From NCBI RefSeq assembly GCF_900114055.1, contig NZ_FORR01000020.1:1-62954 (forward strand): DNA of 62,954 nucleotides, in the 5' to 3' direction. Each line of letters starts with the position of its first letter. Within the stretch, counting starts at the first letter, position 1. This document shows, in pieces, positions 51,839 to 60,812 of this stretch. This DNA comes from Thermoflavimicrobium dichotomicum (lineage in GTDB: Bacteria > Bacillota > Bacilli > Thermoactinomycetales > Thermoactinomycetaceae). The notes beneath the pieces are model-generated. The model searched no databases. It saw only the letters and a list, made by a program, of their open reading frames with translations, and was not told the DNA's origin. The position numbers were made by a program, and so were the translations under genes.

Positions 51839-53257
51839 CTAGAATTGGAGCTGTCTTGGCAAGGCAATGTTGCTTTGACGTTTCACAAACTGACCATAAC
51901 CTTTTTTACCAACCAATCCGCCGTGATCTTCATCGTACACAACCGTACCGCGAACGATGGTCATAACGGGTTTGCCTTTGAGTTTCATGCCATGGAATGG
52001 GGTGTATTTGGCCATGGAGTGTACTTTGTCTTTGTCAATGACATACTCTCTCTCGAGGTCGATCACCGTGAAGTCGGCATCTGTTCCAATTTCCATGGAA
52101 CCTTTCTTTGGATAGAGCCCAAAGTGGATCGCTGCATTGGTACTGGTTACCTCAACGAAACGTTGCAAGGTGAGACGCCCTTTGTTCAACCCTTCACTGA
52201 CCAGGATCGGAACCATTTGCTCCACGCCTGGAATGCCAGGGAAAGCGGTCCAAATGTCCAAACCTTCCCCTTCTTTTTCCGTTGGAATCTCATAGGGAGC
52301 ATGGTCCGTGGCCACAAAGTCGATCGTACCATCCGCCAATGCCTTCCAATGTACTTCATTATCTTCCTTGCCACGCAGAGGCGGAGCGATTTTCGCAAAA
52401 GTACCAAATTCAGTCATTGCCTCTTGGGCATTCAATACCAAGTAATGCGGGCAAGTTTCAGCTGTAATCGGGAGTCCACGCAACTTCGCCTGACGTACCA
52501 ACCCGACTCCTTCTTTGGTACTCATATGAACGATATGGGCTCTGGCCCCGGTCGCTTCGGCAAAGCTGATCACGAGCTCAATCGCCACTTTTTCCGCGAG
52601 TGAGTTTCGCGCTTCTGCCCAGGCTGGGCCATCCATCCGACCTTGTTTTTTCAGTTTTTCGACTCGAAAGCTACAAATATCGTAGTTCTCTGCATGCACA
52701 CCTACTGGCAAGCCCGTTTCCGCCACTTTCGCGAAAATCTCCAGCATTTCCGCATCACTGACTTTCGGGAAAGTGGGAACCGAAGGAGTCATATACACTT
52801 TAAATGCGGTTACCCCCTCTTCCACCTGTCCCCATACATTGTCGAGCTTACCTTCACGAACATCTTCACCAGTCATTCCACCCCAGAAAGCAAAGTCGAT
52901 GTAAGACTGGTCTTTAATGGGATTGAGCTTTTGGTAAAACTCGTCTCTACTTCTCACAGATGGCTTGCTGCAACAAGGCATGTCAACGATACAGGTTAAA
53001 CCGCCAGCTGCTGCCGATGCACTTCCGGTGGCAAAAGTCTCACGGTGGGTAAAGCCAGGATCCATAAAATGTGTATGGGGATCGATACAGCCTGGCACGA
53101 CCAGTTTGCCATCCATATCAATGACTTCTTTGGCTTCAATGCCATCAATACAGTTCGTAAAACCAACGATTTTGTTATCATCTACCAAGATGTTTGTCTT
53201 TACCGTACGATTGCCAAAACCTTGTGGAATCGTTGCATTTTTTAAAATCAGTTGCAT
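51839..53257 (-). CDS. Allantoinase/hydantoinase-like cyclic amidohydrolase
   Basis: 472 residues from the ATG at 53257 after AGGAGG. The binuclear metal ligands are complete: DPHTHFMDPG, carboxylated Lys in TAFKVYMTPS, VHAEN, AHIVHMST and FVATDHAPYE. The family opens cyclic ureides such as dihydropyrimidines, hydantoins and allantoin. As first gene after the leader RNA it probably performs the entry step; ring opening of xanthine is my proposal, allantoin or dihydrouracil are alternatives. No obvious targeting extension. Confidence 0.9.
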   Translation of the reverse strand: MQLILKNATIPQGFGNRTVKTNILVDDNKIVGFTNCIDGIEAKEVIDMDGKLVVPGCIDPHTHFMDPGFTHRETFATGSASAAAGGLTCIVDMPCCSKPSVRSRDEFYQKLNPIKDQSYIDFAFWGGMTGEDVREGKLDNVWGQVEEGVTAFKVYMTPSVPTFPKVSDAEMLEIFAKVAETGLPVGVHAENYDICSFRVEKLKKQGRMDGPAWAEARNSLAEKVAIELVISFAEATGARAHIVHMSTKEGVGLVRQAKLRGLPITAETCPHYLVLNAQEAMTEFGTFAKIAPPLRGKEDNEVHWKALADGTIDFVATDHAPYEIPTEKEGEGLDIWTAFPGIPGVEQMVPILVSEGLNKGRLTLQRFVEVTSTNAAIHFGLYPKKGSMEIGTDADFTVIDLEREYVIDKDKVHSMAKYTPFHGMKLKGKPVMTIVRGTVVYDEDHGGLVGKKGYGQFVKRQSNIALPRQLQF

Positions 53258-53305
53258 ACCAACACGCCTCCTGTATTTAAAAATGATGGTTAAATATAAC
53301 ATTTA

Positions 53306-53354
53306 TAAAAAAACGCCGTAGAAATAGAGAGCACACTCTCTACTTCCACGGCGT
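53306..53354 (-). terminator. Attenuator terminator before the hydantoinase-like gene
   Basis: Nearly perfect stem ACGCCGTGGAAGTAGAGAG / CTCTCTATTTCTACGGCGT with loop TGTG, followed by TTTTTTTAT on the minus strand, 50 bp before the first enzyme gene. Its left arm can also pair upstream (see the leader), so it looks regulated. Confidence 0.8.
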
Positions 53355-53452
53355 GAGATACCCCGTTCAACAGAGTATAACCGTCCGCAAGACCTGTCGT
53401 TCTGGCAGACAAACCGACCTTTGCGCATTTGTCTCCAGGAAAGATCTTTATG
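53355..53452 (-). promoter_or_regulatory. Candidate regulatory leader RNA, class unidentified
   Basis: Directly after the DUF2294 stop, the minus-strand RNA forms hairpin CTGGAGACAAA / TTTGTCTGCCAG and a second hairpin ATACTC / GGGTAT whose flanks ACGG and CCGT can pair. The CCGT belongs to the left arm of the terminator, so the two structures exclude each other, as in riboswitch expression platforms. No consensus of a known class was recognised. Confidence 0.55.
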
Positions 53453-53453
53453 T

Positions 53454-53840
53454 TCAGGATGCAGGAAGACCATCGTGTATGCTTAAAGGCTTTTTCAAAT
53501 AAATTGCGATAAAAGCATTTTCAGTATTTGGGTCATAATCTTTCAGGATTGTTAGTACCTGCAAGTTCAGTTCCTTTTCGAGATATTCCTTGAGTCTTTC
53601 TTTATACTCTCTTACCAAGGCTGCATCCACCGTTAAGGTAAGATCGCCATACTTGCCAGTAAGAGCGGTCAAAGCTGGAACCCGTTTGTGTTGACCGAAG
53701 ATGATGATCTTGTCATCATAGAGTTCGATCCGCTGCTTTTTTACCCCTAAGCCATACATCTCCTGACTGATCTCATTACAAAATTGTGCAATCATTCTTT
53801 TGATTGTACTAGTAGGAGCAAGGAACTTAGGGTTTCTCAT
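53454..53840 (-). CDS. DUF2294 family protein
   Basis: 128 residues, ATG after AGGAGG. The sequence NEISQEMYGLGVKKQRIELY, IIIFGQHKRVPALTAL and VREYKERLKEYLEKELNL matches the DUF2294 family (small proteins, also annotated as Na-translocating decarboxylase-like), function unknown. It is the first gene behind the sigma-A promoter; the leader RNA and enzyme genes follow. It may be a regulator or accessory factor of the operon. Confidence 0.8.
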   Translation of the reverse strand: MRNPKFLAPTSTIKRMIAQFCNEISQEMYGLGVKKQRIELYDDKIIIFGQHKRVPALTALTGKYGDLTLTVDAALVREYKERLKEYLEKELNLQVLTILKDYDPNTENAFIAIYLKKPLSIHDGLPAS

Positions 53841-53903
53841 GCATTGTCCTCCTTAGAAGGTCTATGAACTTTCCTACTTGCCAATATATTCATTTCACTT
53901 TCT

Positions 53904-53932
53904 ATATTAAGCAAAAAATTATTATTCGTCAA
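53904..53932 (-). promoter_or_regulatory. Sigma-A promoter of the DUF2294-microcompartment operon
   Basis: Minus strand TTGACG, 17-base spacer, TAATAT, about 65 bp upstream of the DUF2294 start. Only strong promoter seen upstream of the whole operon. Confidence 0.75.
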
Positions 53933-54033
53933 TACCAGCTTTTTATGAATATTATTTACAAAAATTCGATTATAAAAATAGGTATTTATTCGTATATTTA
54001 TAGATTACTTTTTACAATGCATCTATGTGATGC

Positions 54034-54207
54034 ATGAGACTACAAGCTATTTCAAAGGCCATTGCCTGTAAAGAAGCCTTACTACCCGACTTTAAACAGT
54101 ATGCCGCCCAAGTTGTCAGAAATACATCACAATTGGCGAACCCCCTGACGCTGGAAAGTGCAACCCTATTTCTGGCGGAACGGATAATGGCAGGATCGTT
54201 CACCTAA
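54034..54207 (+). pseudogene. Serine hydroxymethyltransferase (glyA) fragment
   Basis: A plus-strand frame reads LQAISKAIACKEALLPDFKQ, then YAAQVVRNTSQLA, matching the central part of GlyA (typically AAKAVAFKEALQPEFK ... YQVVKNA). After about 35 residues the similarity stops. The PLP-binding and terminal parts are missing, so it is a relic. It lies between the ileS relic and the microcompartment operon. Confidence 0.65.
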
Positions 54208-54239
54208 AGATTGGATAGATGATACTGTCAACGCGATTC

Positions 54240-56850
54240 TTAGTCGACATGAATGAACATACCAAGCTTTTTATGATCAATGGATACTACTTCCATGTCT
54301 TTGAATTTTCCATAGGAAACTTGAAGGAGAAGTACATTTTTGAACAGTATATCTTTAAAACACTCGATAGCTTCTTTTAGTTCTTCATCTACATTCAGTA
54401 CAAGTTTCACCTTCTTCTCAACAGGGAGATCCAGTTTCTTGCGGTAATCCTGTATAGCCCGAACAACTTCACGAACAAGTCCTTCCTGTTTCAGTTCTTT
54501 TGTAATCCTTGTATTTAGCGCAACAGTCATTTGATTACCCGATGTAGCAGCAAATCCCTGCTTCGCTTGCTTATCAATTAAAAGTTCTTCCTTCACAATG
54601 GTTAGTTTTTCACCTGTAGCCGTTTCCAAGTCAAACTGCTCATTCTCGACAATCTCTTTCGCTTGTTCTGGTGTAAGCTGACGAAGATAGTTTTGGAGTA
54701 CACCAACATTCTTCCCGTACTTGGGCCCAGCTACTTTGAGATTTAGTTTTAATGAGAAATCTACAAATCCACTATCGCTTCGTTCAATACGTATTTTCTT
54801 TACATTGATCTCGTCTTTGATGATATCTTCATAGTCACTCAGGTTCAAATCACGATCAAGCATAACGATTAGCTCAGAAAGGGGTTGACGTGTTTTAATT
54901 CCAGTTTCGTTACGAATGTTTCGGGCCAACTCAACGATCTGACGAACAGTCAACATGTCTTGCTCAAGGGTTTCATCAATTGCAGCTTCATCCACTTCCG
55001 GGTAATCAGTTAAATGAACGCTGCCGGTTCCAACAAGATTTCGATAAATTTCCTCAGCGATGAATGGTGTAAAAGGTGCAATCATCATACTCACTTTTAC
55101 AAGAACCTCATAAAGAGTCTGGTACGCAGAAATTTTATCATCGGACATTTCACTATCCCAAAAACGATCACGGGAACGGCGAATGTACCAATTACTCAGA
55201 TCATTGATAAAGCTTTCGATGTTTTTGGCTGGGTTTAAAAAGTCATTAGTCTCCAAGCCTTTTCGTACTTCTCTCAAAACACTGTTTAGGCGAGACAAAA
55301 CCCATCGATCAAGTTTGTTCTCCGACTTCTTTAATGGAAATTGAGCCTGATCGAAGTTATCAATGCTGGCATAAAGAGTAAAAAAGGCATGGGCATTGTT
55401 CAACGTGTCGATCACTTTCGATTTTGCTTCAACCACGATCTGTTTTGAGAAGCGCTTACTGTTCCATGGAGCACTGTCAGATAATAATGCCCAACGAAAA
55501 GCATCGGCACCATATTCTTCAATGATTTCCCAGGGATCAATGACGTTGCCTTTGCTCTTGGACATCTTTTGACCTTTTTCATCCAGGATATGCCCTGTAG
55601 AGAGAACGGATTTATAAGGGGTTTTACCATTAAGCAGTGTAGAAACTGCAAGTAAGCTGAAGAACCAACCGCGTGTCTGGTCAATACCTTCACAAATCAT
55701 ATCAGCTGGATATTGCTCATCAAAGAGTTGTTCATTTTCAAAGGGATAGTGATATTGTGCAAATGGCATAGATCCACTATCAAACCATACATCAATCACT
55801 TCAGGTGTTCTTTCCATAATCCCTAAGCAATTTGGACTTTTGAGTTTTACTTCATCTACATATGGTTTATGCAACTCCAAGTTTTCATCAATGGGTTCGA
55901 TCGATTTTGCTCGCAAGTCGCTATGGCTGTGAGGCGCATACTAGGTTTGACATTGGGAACATACCCATACGTTCAACGGAGTGCCCCAATAACGGTTACG
56001 ACTGATGTTCCAATCAACCAGTACTTCAAGAAACTTACCAAAACGTCCATCACGAAGATGATCTGGATACCATTTAACAGTCTTATTATTTGCAATGAGT
56101 TGATCTTTGATAGCTGTTGTTTTAATGAACCAGCTTTCCATTGCATAGTAAAGCAGTGGAGAATGACACCGCCAACAGAATGGGTAGCTATGCTCATATT
56201 TTTCTTTGTGGAAAAGAAGATTTCGTTGAGATAAATTTTTAACAATATCCACACCACAATCCTTTACAAAACGACCTGTAAACGGTACAACTTCATCCGT
56301 ATAACAACCGGATTTATTCACAACTTGAACCATGCTAATTCCATTCCGTCTTGCTGCTCGATAGTCATCTTCGCCATGTGCAGGAGCTATATGCACGATC
56401 CCCGTACCGCTTGTATCGCTGACAAAATCAGCTTCAATCACAAAATGACCATGTTCAGGTGTTACAAATGAGAATGGTGCTTCATAGCGAGCGCCAACAA
56501 ATTCTACACCTTTGTATTCTTTAACACCATATTTTTCAATCTCTTGTTTTCCAGAAATGCCAAGTTGTTTTTCAACGCCAAGCTCTACAGGCAACCCATG
56601 GGTATCCCATCCAGCTTTTCGAATTACTTTGTACCCAATCATCGTTTTGTAACGACAGATAAAGTCTTTAATGACCCGACCAAGCACATGCCCAATATGG
56701 GGCATCTGTTGGAGGCCCTTCATAAAAAACGAATGGAGGATTGCCTTCACGATTGGCAATGGATTTTTGGAAGATATCTTCTTCTTTCCATTGTTGAAGA
56801 ACTCGTAGCTCTCTTGTTCTTGCTTTTTCTTTTACATCGATTCTCCGCAT
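54240..56850 (-). pseudogene. ileS: Decayed isoleucyl-tRNA synthetase
   Basis: Three lesions are visible. (1) Frameshift near 56705: [10 protein letters not shown] continues in another frame as [12 protein letters not shown], consistent with an 8-base loss. (2) An in-frame gap after KYGVKEY removes about 170 residues of the editing domain. (3) An amber stop at 55941-55943 after WVCSQCQT; the same frame then continues. Signature HIGH and KMSKS motifs survive. The start [15 protein letters not shown] (56850) and C-terminus are recognisable. An intact copy must exist elsewhere. Resembles the second, T-box-controlled IleRS type of Bacillus. Confidence 0.88.
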
Positions 56851-56884
56851 ACAGATCATCCTTTCATTTCGAATACGTTCCCTT

Positions 56885-57150
56885 AAAAAAAACTCGCCCC
56901 TCATTAGGGACGAGTTTTCACTCGCGGTACCACCCTACTTCCATGATTCACTCTATTTCTGACAAGAGAACCATGGCTCTCATACGCTTTCCCAATAACG
57001 CCGGGGACGTCAAAGCTTACTTAATGTTCAGCTTTGCTTCTCAGAGGTGATCTTCAGTTATGACCTGAACATTGGCTTTCAGCATATACCAACTCTCTGT
57101 GGAACAAGCCATAACCTACTTTCCTCGTCATTGAATTTACCGAATCATTC
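56885..57150 (-). promoter_or_regulatory. T-box leader (isoleucine specifier) with terminator
   Basis: Minus strand shows the T-box antiterminator sequence AGGGTGGTACCGCG (56919-56932) followed by the terminator AACTCGTCCCT / AGGGGCGAGTT and a T-run. Upstream, stem I contains GAAGATCACC, in which ATC fits an isoleucine specifier followed by the usual purine. Uncharged tRNA-Ile would allow read-through into the ileS relic. Confidence 0.9.
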
Positions 57151-57180
57151 TTTTTTTCATTTTTACACTAACTTGCATAA

Positions 57181-57512
57181 AAATCAATAATTGCTTTATT
57201 ATTTGCGCCTTTAATTAGTTTTCTTGATACTCATATAATCTGCGATGAGCTTGTTCCATCTCCCTTTGTGCTGTCGCAATGAGTTTCAGACAATAGATAT
57301 ACCATGAAATTTCTCCTTTCATAATATTTTTATTTCCACCGCCACCTACGTGTTTGATTCTTGAATAGATCTTTGATTCAGCAGTTGCATAAAACCTTTC
57401 TTCTCGTGATGACGCCAGGCATATCCAAGAGTTTCTCTATATATAGGGTTCTGAGTGGATTCCATCTTAATAACAGCAATATTTATGTAAAAAATTTATA
57501 GAAAAAAACCAC
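57181..57512. other. Region before the purine riboswitch
   Basis: About 330 bp. A minus-strand frame near 57213-57320 (MKGEISWYIYCLKLIATAQR ..., 35 residues) lacks a ribosome site. No repeat seen. Otherwise AT-rich non-coding DNA. Confidence 0.35.
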
Positions 57513-57540
57513 TTGACAGTAAACTAAATATTGATAAAAT
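57513..57540 (+). promoter_or_regulatory. Sigma-A promoter of the purine operon
   Basis: TTGACA, 16-base spacer, TAAAAT; places a start near 57547, about 45 bases before the riboswitch. Confidence 0.75.
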
Positions 57541-57590
57541 TGATGACGTAAATAATTGATATTATTAAAAATACCATAATTTTCTTATCT

Positions 57591-57706
57591 ACCTCGTATA
57601 ATCTCAACGATATGGGTTGAGACTTTCTAGTGGAAGCCGTAAACTTCCTAGCTACGAGAGTATTTGCCTATTTGTGCAAATTTCTCGTGGCTAGGAAGTT
57701 TTTTAT
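57591..57706 (+). promoter_or_regulatory. Purine riboswitch (C74 type) with overlapping terminator
   Basis: P1 CTCGTA/TACGAG; J1/2 TAAT; L2 GATATGG in stem TCAAC/GTTGA; J2/3 TTTCTA; L3 CCGTAAA in stem GGAAG/CTTCC; the base before P1's 3' strand is C, as in guanine-type switches. J3/1 seems one base longer than usual (CTAGC). The terminator (ACTTCCTAGCTACGAGA / TCTCGTGGCTAGGAAGT, T-run at 57700) uses the aptamer's 3' half as its left arm, so ligand binding should prevent termination: an ON switch. Confidence 0.88.
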
Positions 57707-57821
57707 ATTGGACCAAGTTTGGGAGGTGACAAAAAATGTAAGCAATCCCATCCGATTACTCCTGCTGTCATGCGCACCATGGTCTTGTGTCTACTCATCA
57801 ACGATACGGAGGGGATAATCA

Positions 57822-59186
57822 GTGACCAATAACAATATAGAATTGCAAACAGCGATGGAAGCGACTAAAGCACCTTGGTATGAAAAGTTATTCAAGATCC
57901 AGGAGCGGAATTCATCCGTTCGAACAGAAATCATCGCAGGACTCACCACATTCATGACCATTAGTTACATCCTGTTTGTCAACCCCAAATCATTAAGCGA
58001 TGCAGGCATTCCGCTTGAAGCAGCGATTGGAGCAACTGCCTTCGTCATCATCTTGGGGTCCCTGCTTTATGGTCTGCTTGCCAACTTGCCGATTGCCGTA
58101 GGACCAGGTGTAGGATTAAACGCCTTCTTTGCCTATACGGTTGTACTGGGTATGGGCTTACCGTGGCAAACGGCACTAGGTGCTGTGTTTATCTCAGGGG
58201 TACTGTTTCTCATCTTAACGGTGACCAATATTCGTAAAATCATCATTGAAGCGATCCCGCCCGCCATTCGATACTCGGTGGGAGTCGGAGTGGGGGCCTT
58301 CCTCTGTTTTATCGGAATGAAAAGTGCAGGGATTGTCATTCCTGACAAAGCGACCTTTGTAAAAATGGGATCTGTTACATCTCCCAGTGTCATCCTGGCC
58401 TTCATCGGACTAATATTGGCAGCTGTCTTAATAGCCAAAAATGTCAAGGGTAGCTTTATCATCAGTATTCTGGTCGTTTCCATTCTGGCGATGATCTTTG
58501 GTGTTTCGCCTGCACCGAAAAAATTGACCGACGTCATCTCTCTTCAAATTCCTGATGTATCGTCCACTTTCCTGGCACTGGATATTCCGGCTGCCATCGC
58601 ATATGGCGTATTTTCGGTCATCTTTTCTTTCACCATTATCGATTTGCTCGACAACTCCGCTACCCTCGTCGCCCTGGCACAAAAAGCTGGCTTAATCGAT
58701 AAAAAAGGAAAAATCCCCCATATGCAAAAAGCATTTTATAGTGATTCTGTGGCTATTATGGGGAGTGCCGTCCTTGGATCAACAGCTACCAATGCTTACA
58801 GTGATAACGCAGCAGGGATCGCTTCAGGTGGACGGACAGGATTGACGGCGGTTGTGGTTGCTGTCTTATGTGCTGTAAGTGTCTTATTCTTCATGCCATT
58901 GATCAAACTGATTCCTTCAGCAGCTACAGCACCTATTCTGATCCTTGTAGGTGCGTTCATGCTCGAAGAGGTAAAACACCTCAAATTTGATGATTTTACC
59001 GATACACTTCCAGCATTCTTGACCATTATCTCTATGCCACTTACCTTCAGCATCGCAAATGGACTGGGACTTGGGTTTATCTCCTACAGTTTGCTAAAAA
59101 TCTTGTCGGGTAAATATAAAGAAGTGCATTGGATGGTACATGTGATCAGCATTGCGTTTATCATCAGTTTTCTCTATCATGGTTAG
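57822..59186 (+). CDS. AzgA/NCS2-type purine permease (guanine/hypoxanthine type)
   Basis: 454 residues, GTG start behind GGAGGGG. About 12 membrane helices; GLTTFMTISYILFVNPK and GPGVGLNAFFAYTVVLG are the family signature of PbuG/PbuO/AdeP-like proton symporters for hypoxanthine, guanine or adenine. The middle carries DLLDNSATLVALAQKAGL and TATNAYSDNAAGIASGGRTG. It is directly controlled by the purine riboswitch and precedes a purine-deaminase-like gene. Confidence 0.92.
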   Translation: MTNNNIELQTAMEATKAPWYEKLFKIQERNSSVRTEIIAGLTTFMTISYILFVNPKSLSDAGIPLEAAIGATAFVIILGSLLYGLLANLPIAVGPGVGLNAFFAYTVVLGMGLPWQTALGAVFISGVLFLILTVTNIRKIIIEAIPPAIRYSVGVGVGAFLCFIGMKSAGIVIPDKATFVKMGSVTSPSVILAFIGLILAAVLIAKNVKGSFIISILVVSILAMIFGVSPAPKKLTDVISLQIPDVSSTFLALDIPAAIAYGVFSVIFSFTIIDLLDNSATLVALAQKAGLIDKKGKIPHMQKAFYSDSVAIMGSAVLGSTATNAYSDNAAGIASGGRTGLTAVVVAVLCAVSVLFFMPLIKLIPSAATAPILILVGAFMLEEVKHLKFDDFTDTLPAFLTIISMPLTFSIANGLGLGFISYSLLKILSGKYKEVHWMVHVISIAFIISFLYHG

Positions 59187-59232
59187 TCATATAAATTTCA
59201 TTATTCATAATAAAAAATATTAGGTGGTCATT

Positions 59233-60570
59233 ATGTCACAAATCCTGATCAAAAACGCCCAGATTATTACCATGGATCCAAACGATACGATCTTGACCGG
59301 CGATTTGCTCATTAAAAACGACACCATTGCCGCCATCGGCGAAAATCTTCAGGCATCCGCTGTCGACAAAGTCATCGATGCAACAGGTCGGATCGTCATC
59401 CCAGGATTTATCCAAACACATATCCATCTATGCCAAACGTTATTCCGTGGACAAGCGGATGATCTGGAGTTGCTCGATTGGTTGAAAAAGCGCGTTTGGC
59501 CTCTTGAAGCAGCTCACGACGAAGAATCGCTCTACTATTCAGCGCTACTGGGGATTGGTGAACTGATTCAAAGCGGTACAACCTGCATTGTCGATATGGA
59601 AACCGTTCACCATACCCACTCTGCCTTTCAAGCGCTAGCGGACAGTGGATTCCGCGCTTTGTCCGGTAAATGCATGATGGATCACGGTGATGAAGTACCG
59701 AAGCTTCTCCAGGAAGACACCCATGAGTCCATCCAGGAAAGTGTCGATTTACTCGAAAAATGGCATAACTACGATAACGGTCGAATTGAATATGCCTTCT
59801 GTCCACGTTTTGTTGTATCCTGTACAGAAGAATTACTGGTCAATGTACGTGATCTCTCTGCCAAATATGATGTCAAAGTGCATACCCATGCTTCCGAAAA
59901 TCGCGGTGAGATCGCTTTGGTCGAGGCTGAAAGAGGCATGCGCAATGTGGTATACCTTGATCATATCGGTTTGGCCAACGAGCGGCTCATTCTAGCCCAC
60001 TGTGTATGGCTGAACGATGAGGAAAAAGAAATCATTAAAAAACGTGGCGTTAAAGTTTCCCATTGTCCGGGTTCGAACTTGAAGCTTGCTTCAGGAATCG
60101 CTGATGTACCCAACATGCTCGATCGTGAAATTTTTGTCAGCCTGGGATCGGATGGTGCGCCATGTAACAACACCCTGGATATGTTTCATGAAATGAGACT
60201 GGCTGCGACCTTACATAAACCAGCTTATGGACCAACCGCCATGAAAGCGAGAAAAGTCTTTGAAATGGCTACCATCGGTGGCGCCAAAGCAGTCGGAATG
60301 GAAGACAAAATCGGCAGTTTGGAAGTCGGGAAAAAAGCGGATTTGGCCATTCTTAACCTGAACAAATTCCACTCCTATCCCAGCAGTGAAGTGGATCCGA
60401 TCTCCAGAATCGTGTACACAGCCAATTCTGGCGATGTCGAAACCACCATCATCAATGGAAAAATCGTCATGGAAAACCGGGTGATGAAGACCATTGATGA
60501 ATCGATTGTGCTCAAAGAAGCCAATCGCGCAATCAAACGTCTGCTTAAAAAGTTACCGTCTATTCAATAA
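59233..60570 (+). CDS. Amidohydrolase, guanine/5'-deoxyadenosine deaminase-like
   Basis: 445 residues, ATG after AGGTGG. Metal site: PGFIQTHIHLCQTLFRG, HTHASENRGE, LAHCVWLNDEEKE, SLGSDGAPCNNTLDMFHE. The overall sequence resembles the TrzA/SsnA/MtaD deaminase group, which remove amino groups from purine rings and triazines. It is 37 bp after the permease, so import and deamination are coupled. Guanine to xanthine is my preferred reaction given the riboswitch; 8-oxoguanine or another aminopurine is possible. Confidence 0.85.
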   Translation: MSQILIKNAQIITMDPNDTILTGDLLIKNDTIAAIGENLQASAVDKVIDATGRIVIPGFIQTHIHLCQTLFRGQADDLELLDWLKKRVWPLEAAHDEESLYYSALLGIGELIQSGTTCIVDMETVHHTHSAFQALADSGFRALSGKCMMDHGDEVPKLLQEDTHESIQESVDLLEKWHNYDNGRIEYAFCPRFVVSCTEELLVNVRDLSAKYDVKVHTHASENRGEIALVEAERGMRNVVYLDHIGLANERLILAHCVWLNDEEKEIIKKRGVKVSHCPGSNLKLASGIADVPNMLDREIFVSLGSDGAPCNNTLDMFHEMRLAATLHKPAYGPTAMKARKVFEMATIGGAKAVGMEDKIGSLEVGKKADLAILNLNKFHSYPSSEVDPISRIVYTANSGDVETTIINGKIVMENRVMKTIDESIVLKEANRAIKRLLKKLPSIQ

Positions 60571-60640
60571 CAGTAAGATCCCATCATTTGTAATCATTTT
60601 CCAAAAATTCCCCCTTTATGATACAATATTTAATGGAAAG

Positions 60641-60672
60641 ACCGTTATCCATATGGGTAACGGTTTTTTATC
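60641..60672 (+). terminator. Terminator of the purine permease-deaminase operon
   Basis: Stem ACCGTTATCC / GGGTAACGGT (one mismatch tolerated), loop ATAT, then TTTTTTAT. Confidence 0.8.
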
Positions 60673-60718
60673 AACTTTTAAAACGAAGGAAAATAACTTT
60701 TAGAAATGAGTACATAGT

Positions 60719-60812
60719 GAGGCCGTTGGCAAGCCCGGTTTTTCTTTTCCGTTTCACTCCCGCCCCATAAAAATGAGTATCTTCACTGAAAAAGGAGACT
60801 CTTTGAGTTTTT
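60719..60812 (+). repeat. MITE-like palindromic repeat, degraded copy 8
   Basis: GGCCGTTGGCAAGCCCGG, TTCTTTTCCGTTTCACTCCC, and CACTGAAAAAGGAGACTC; inner part shortened. Confidence 0.6.

Noticed and set aside
57630-57818. 62-residue frame over the riboswitch terminator
   Set aside because: It overlaps the aptamer and terminator stem and has no ribosome site.
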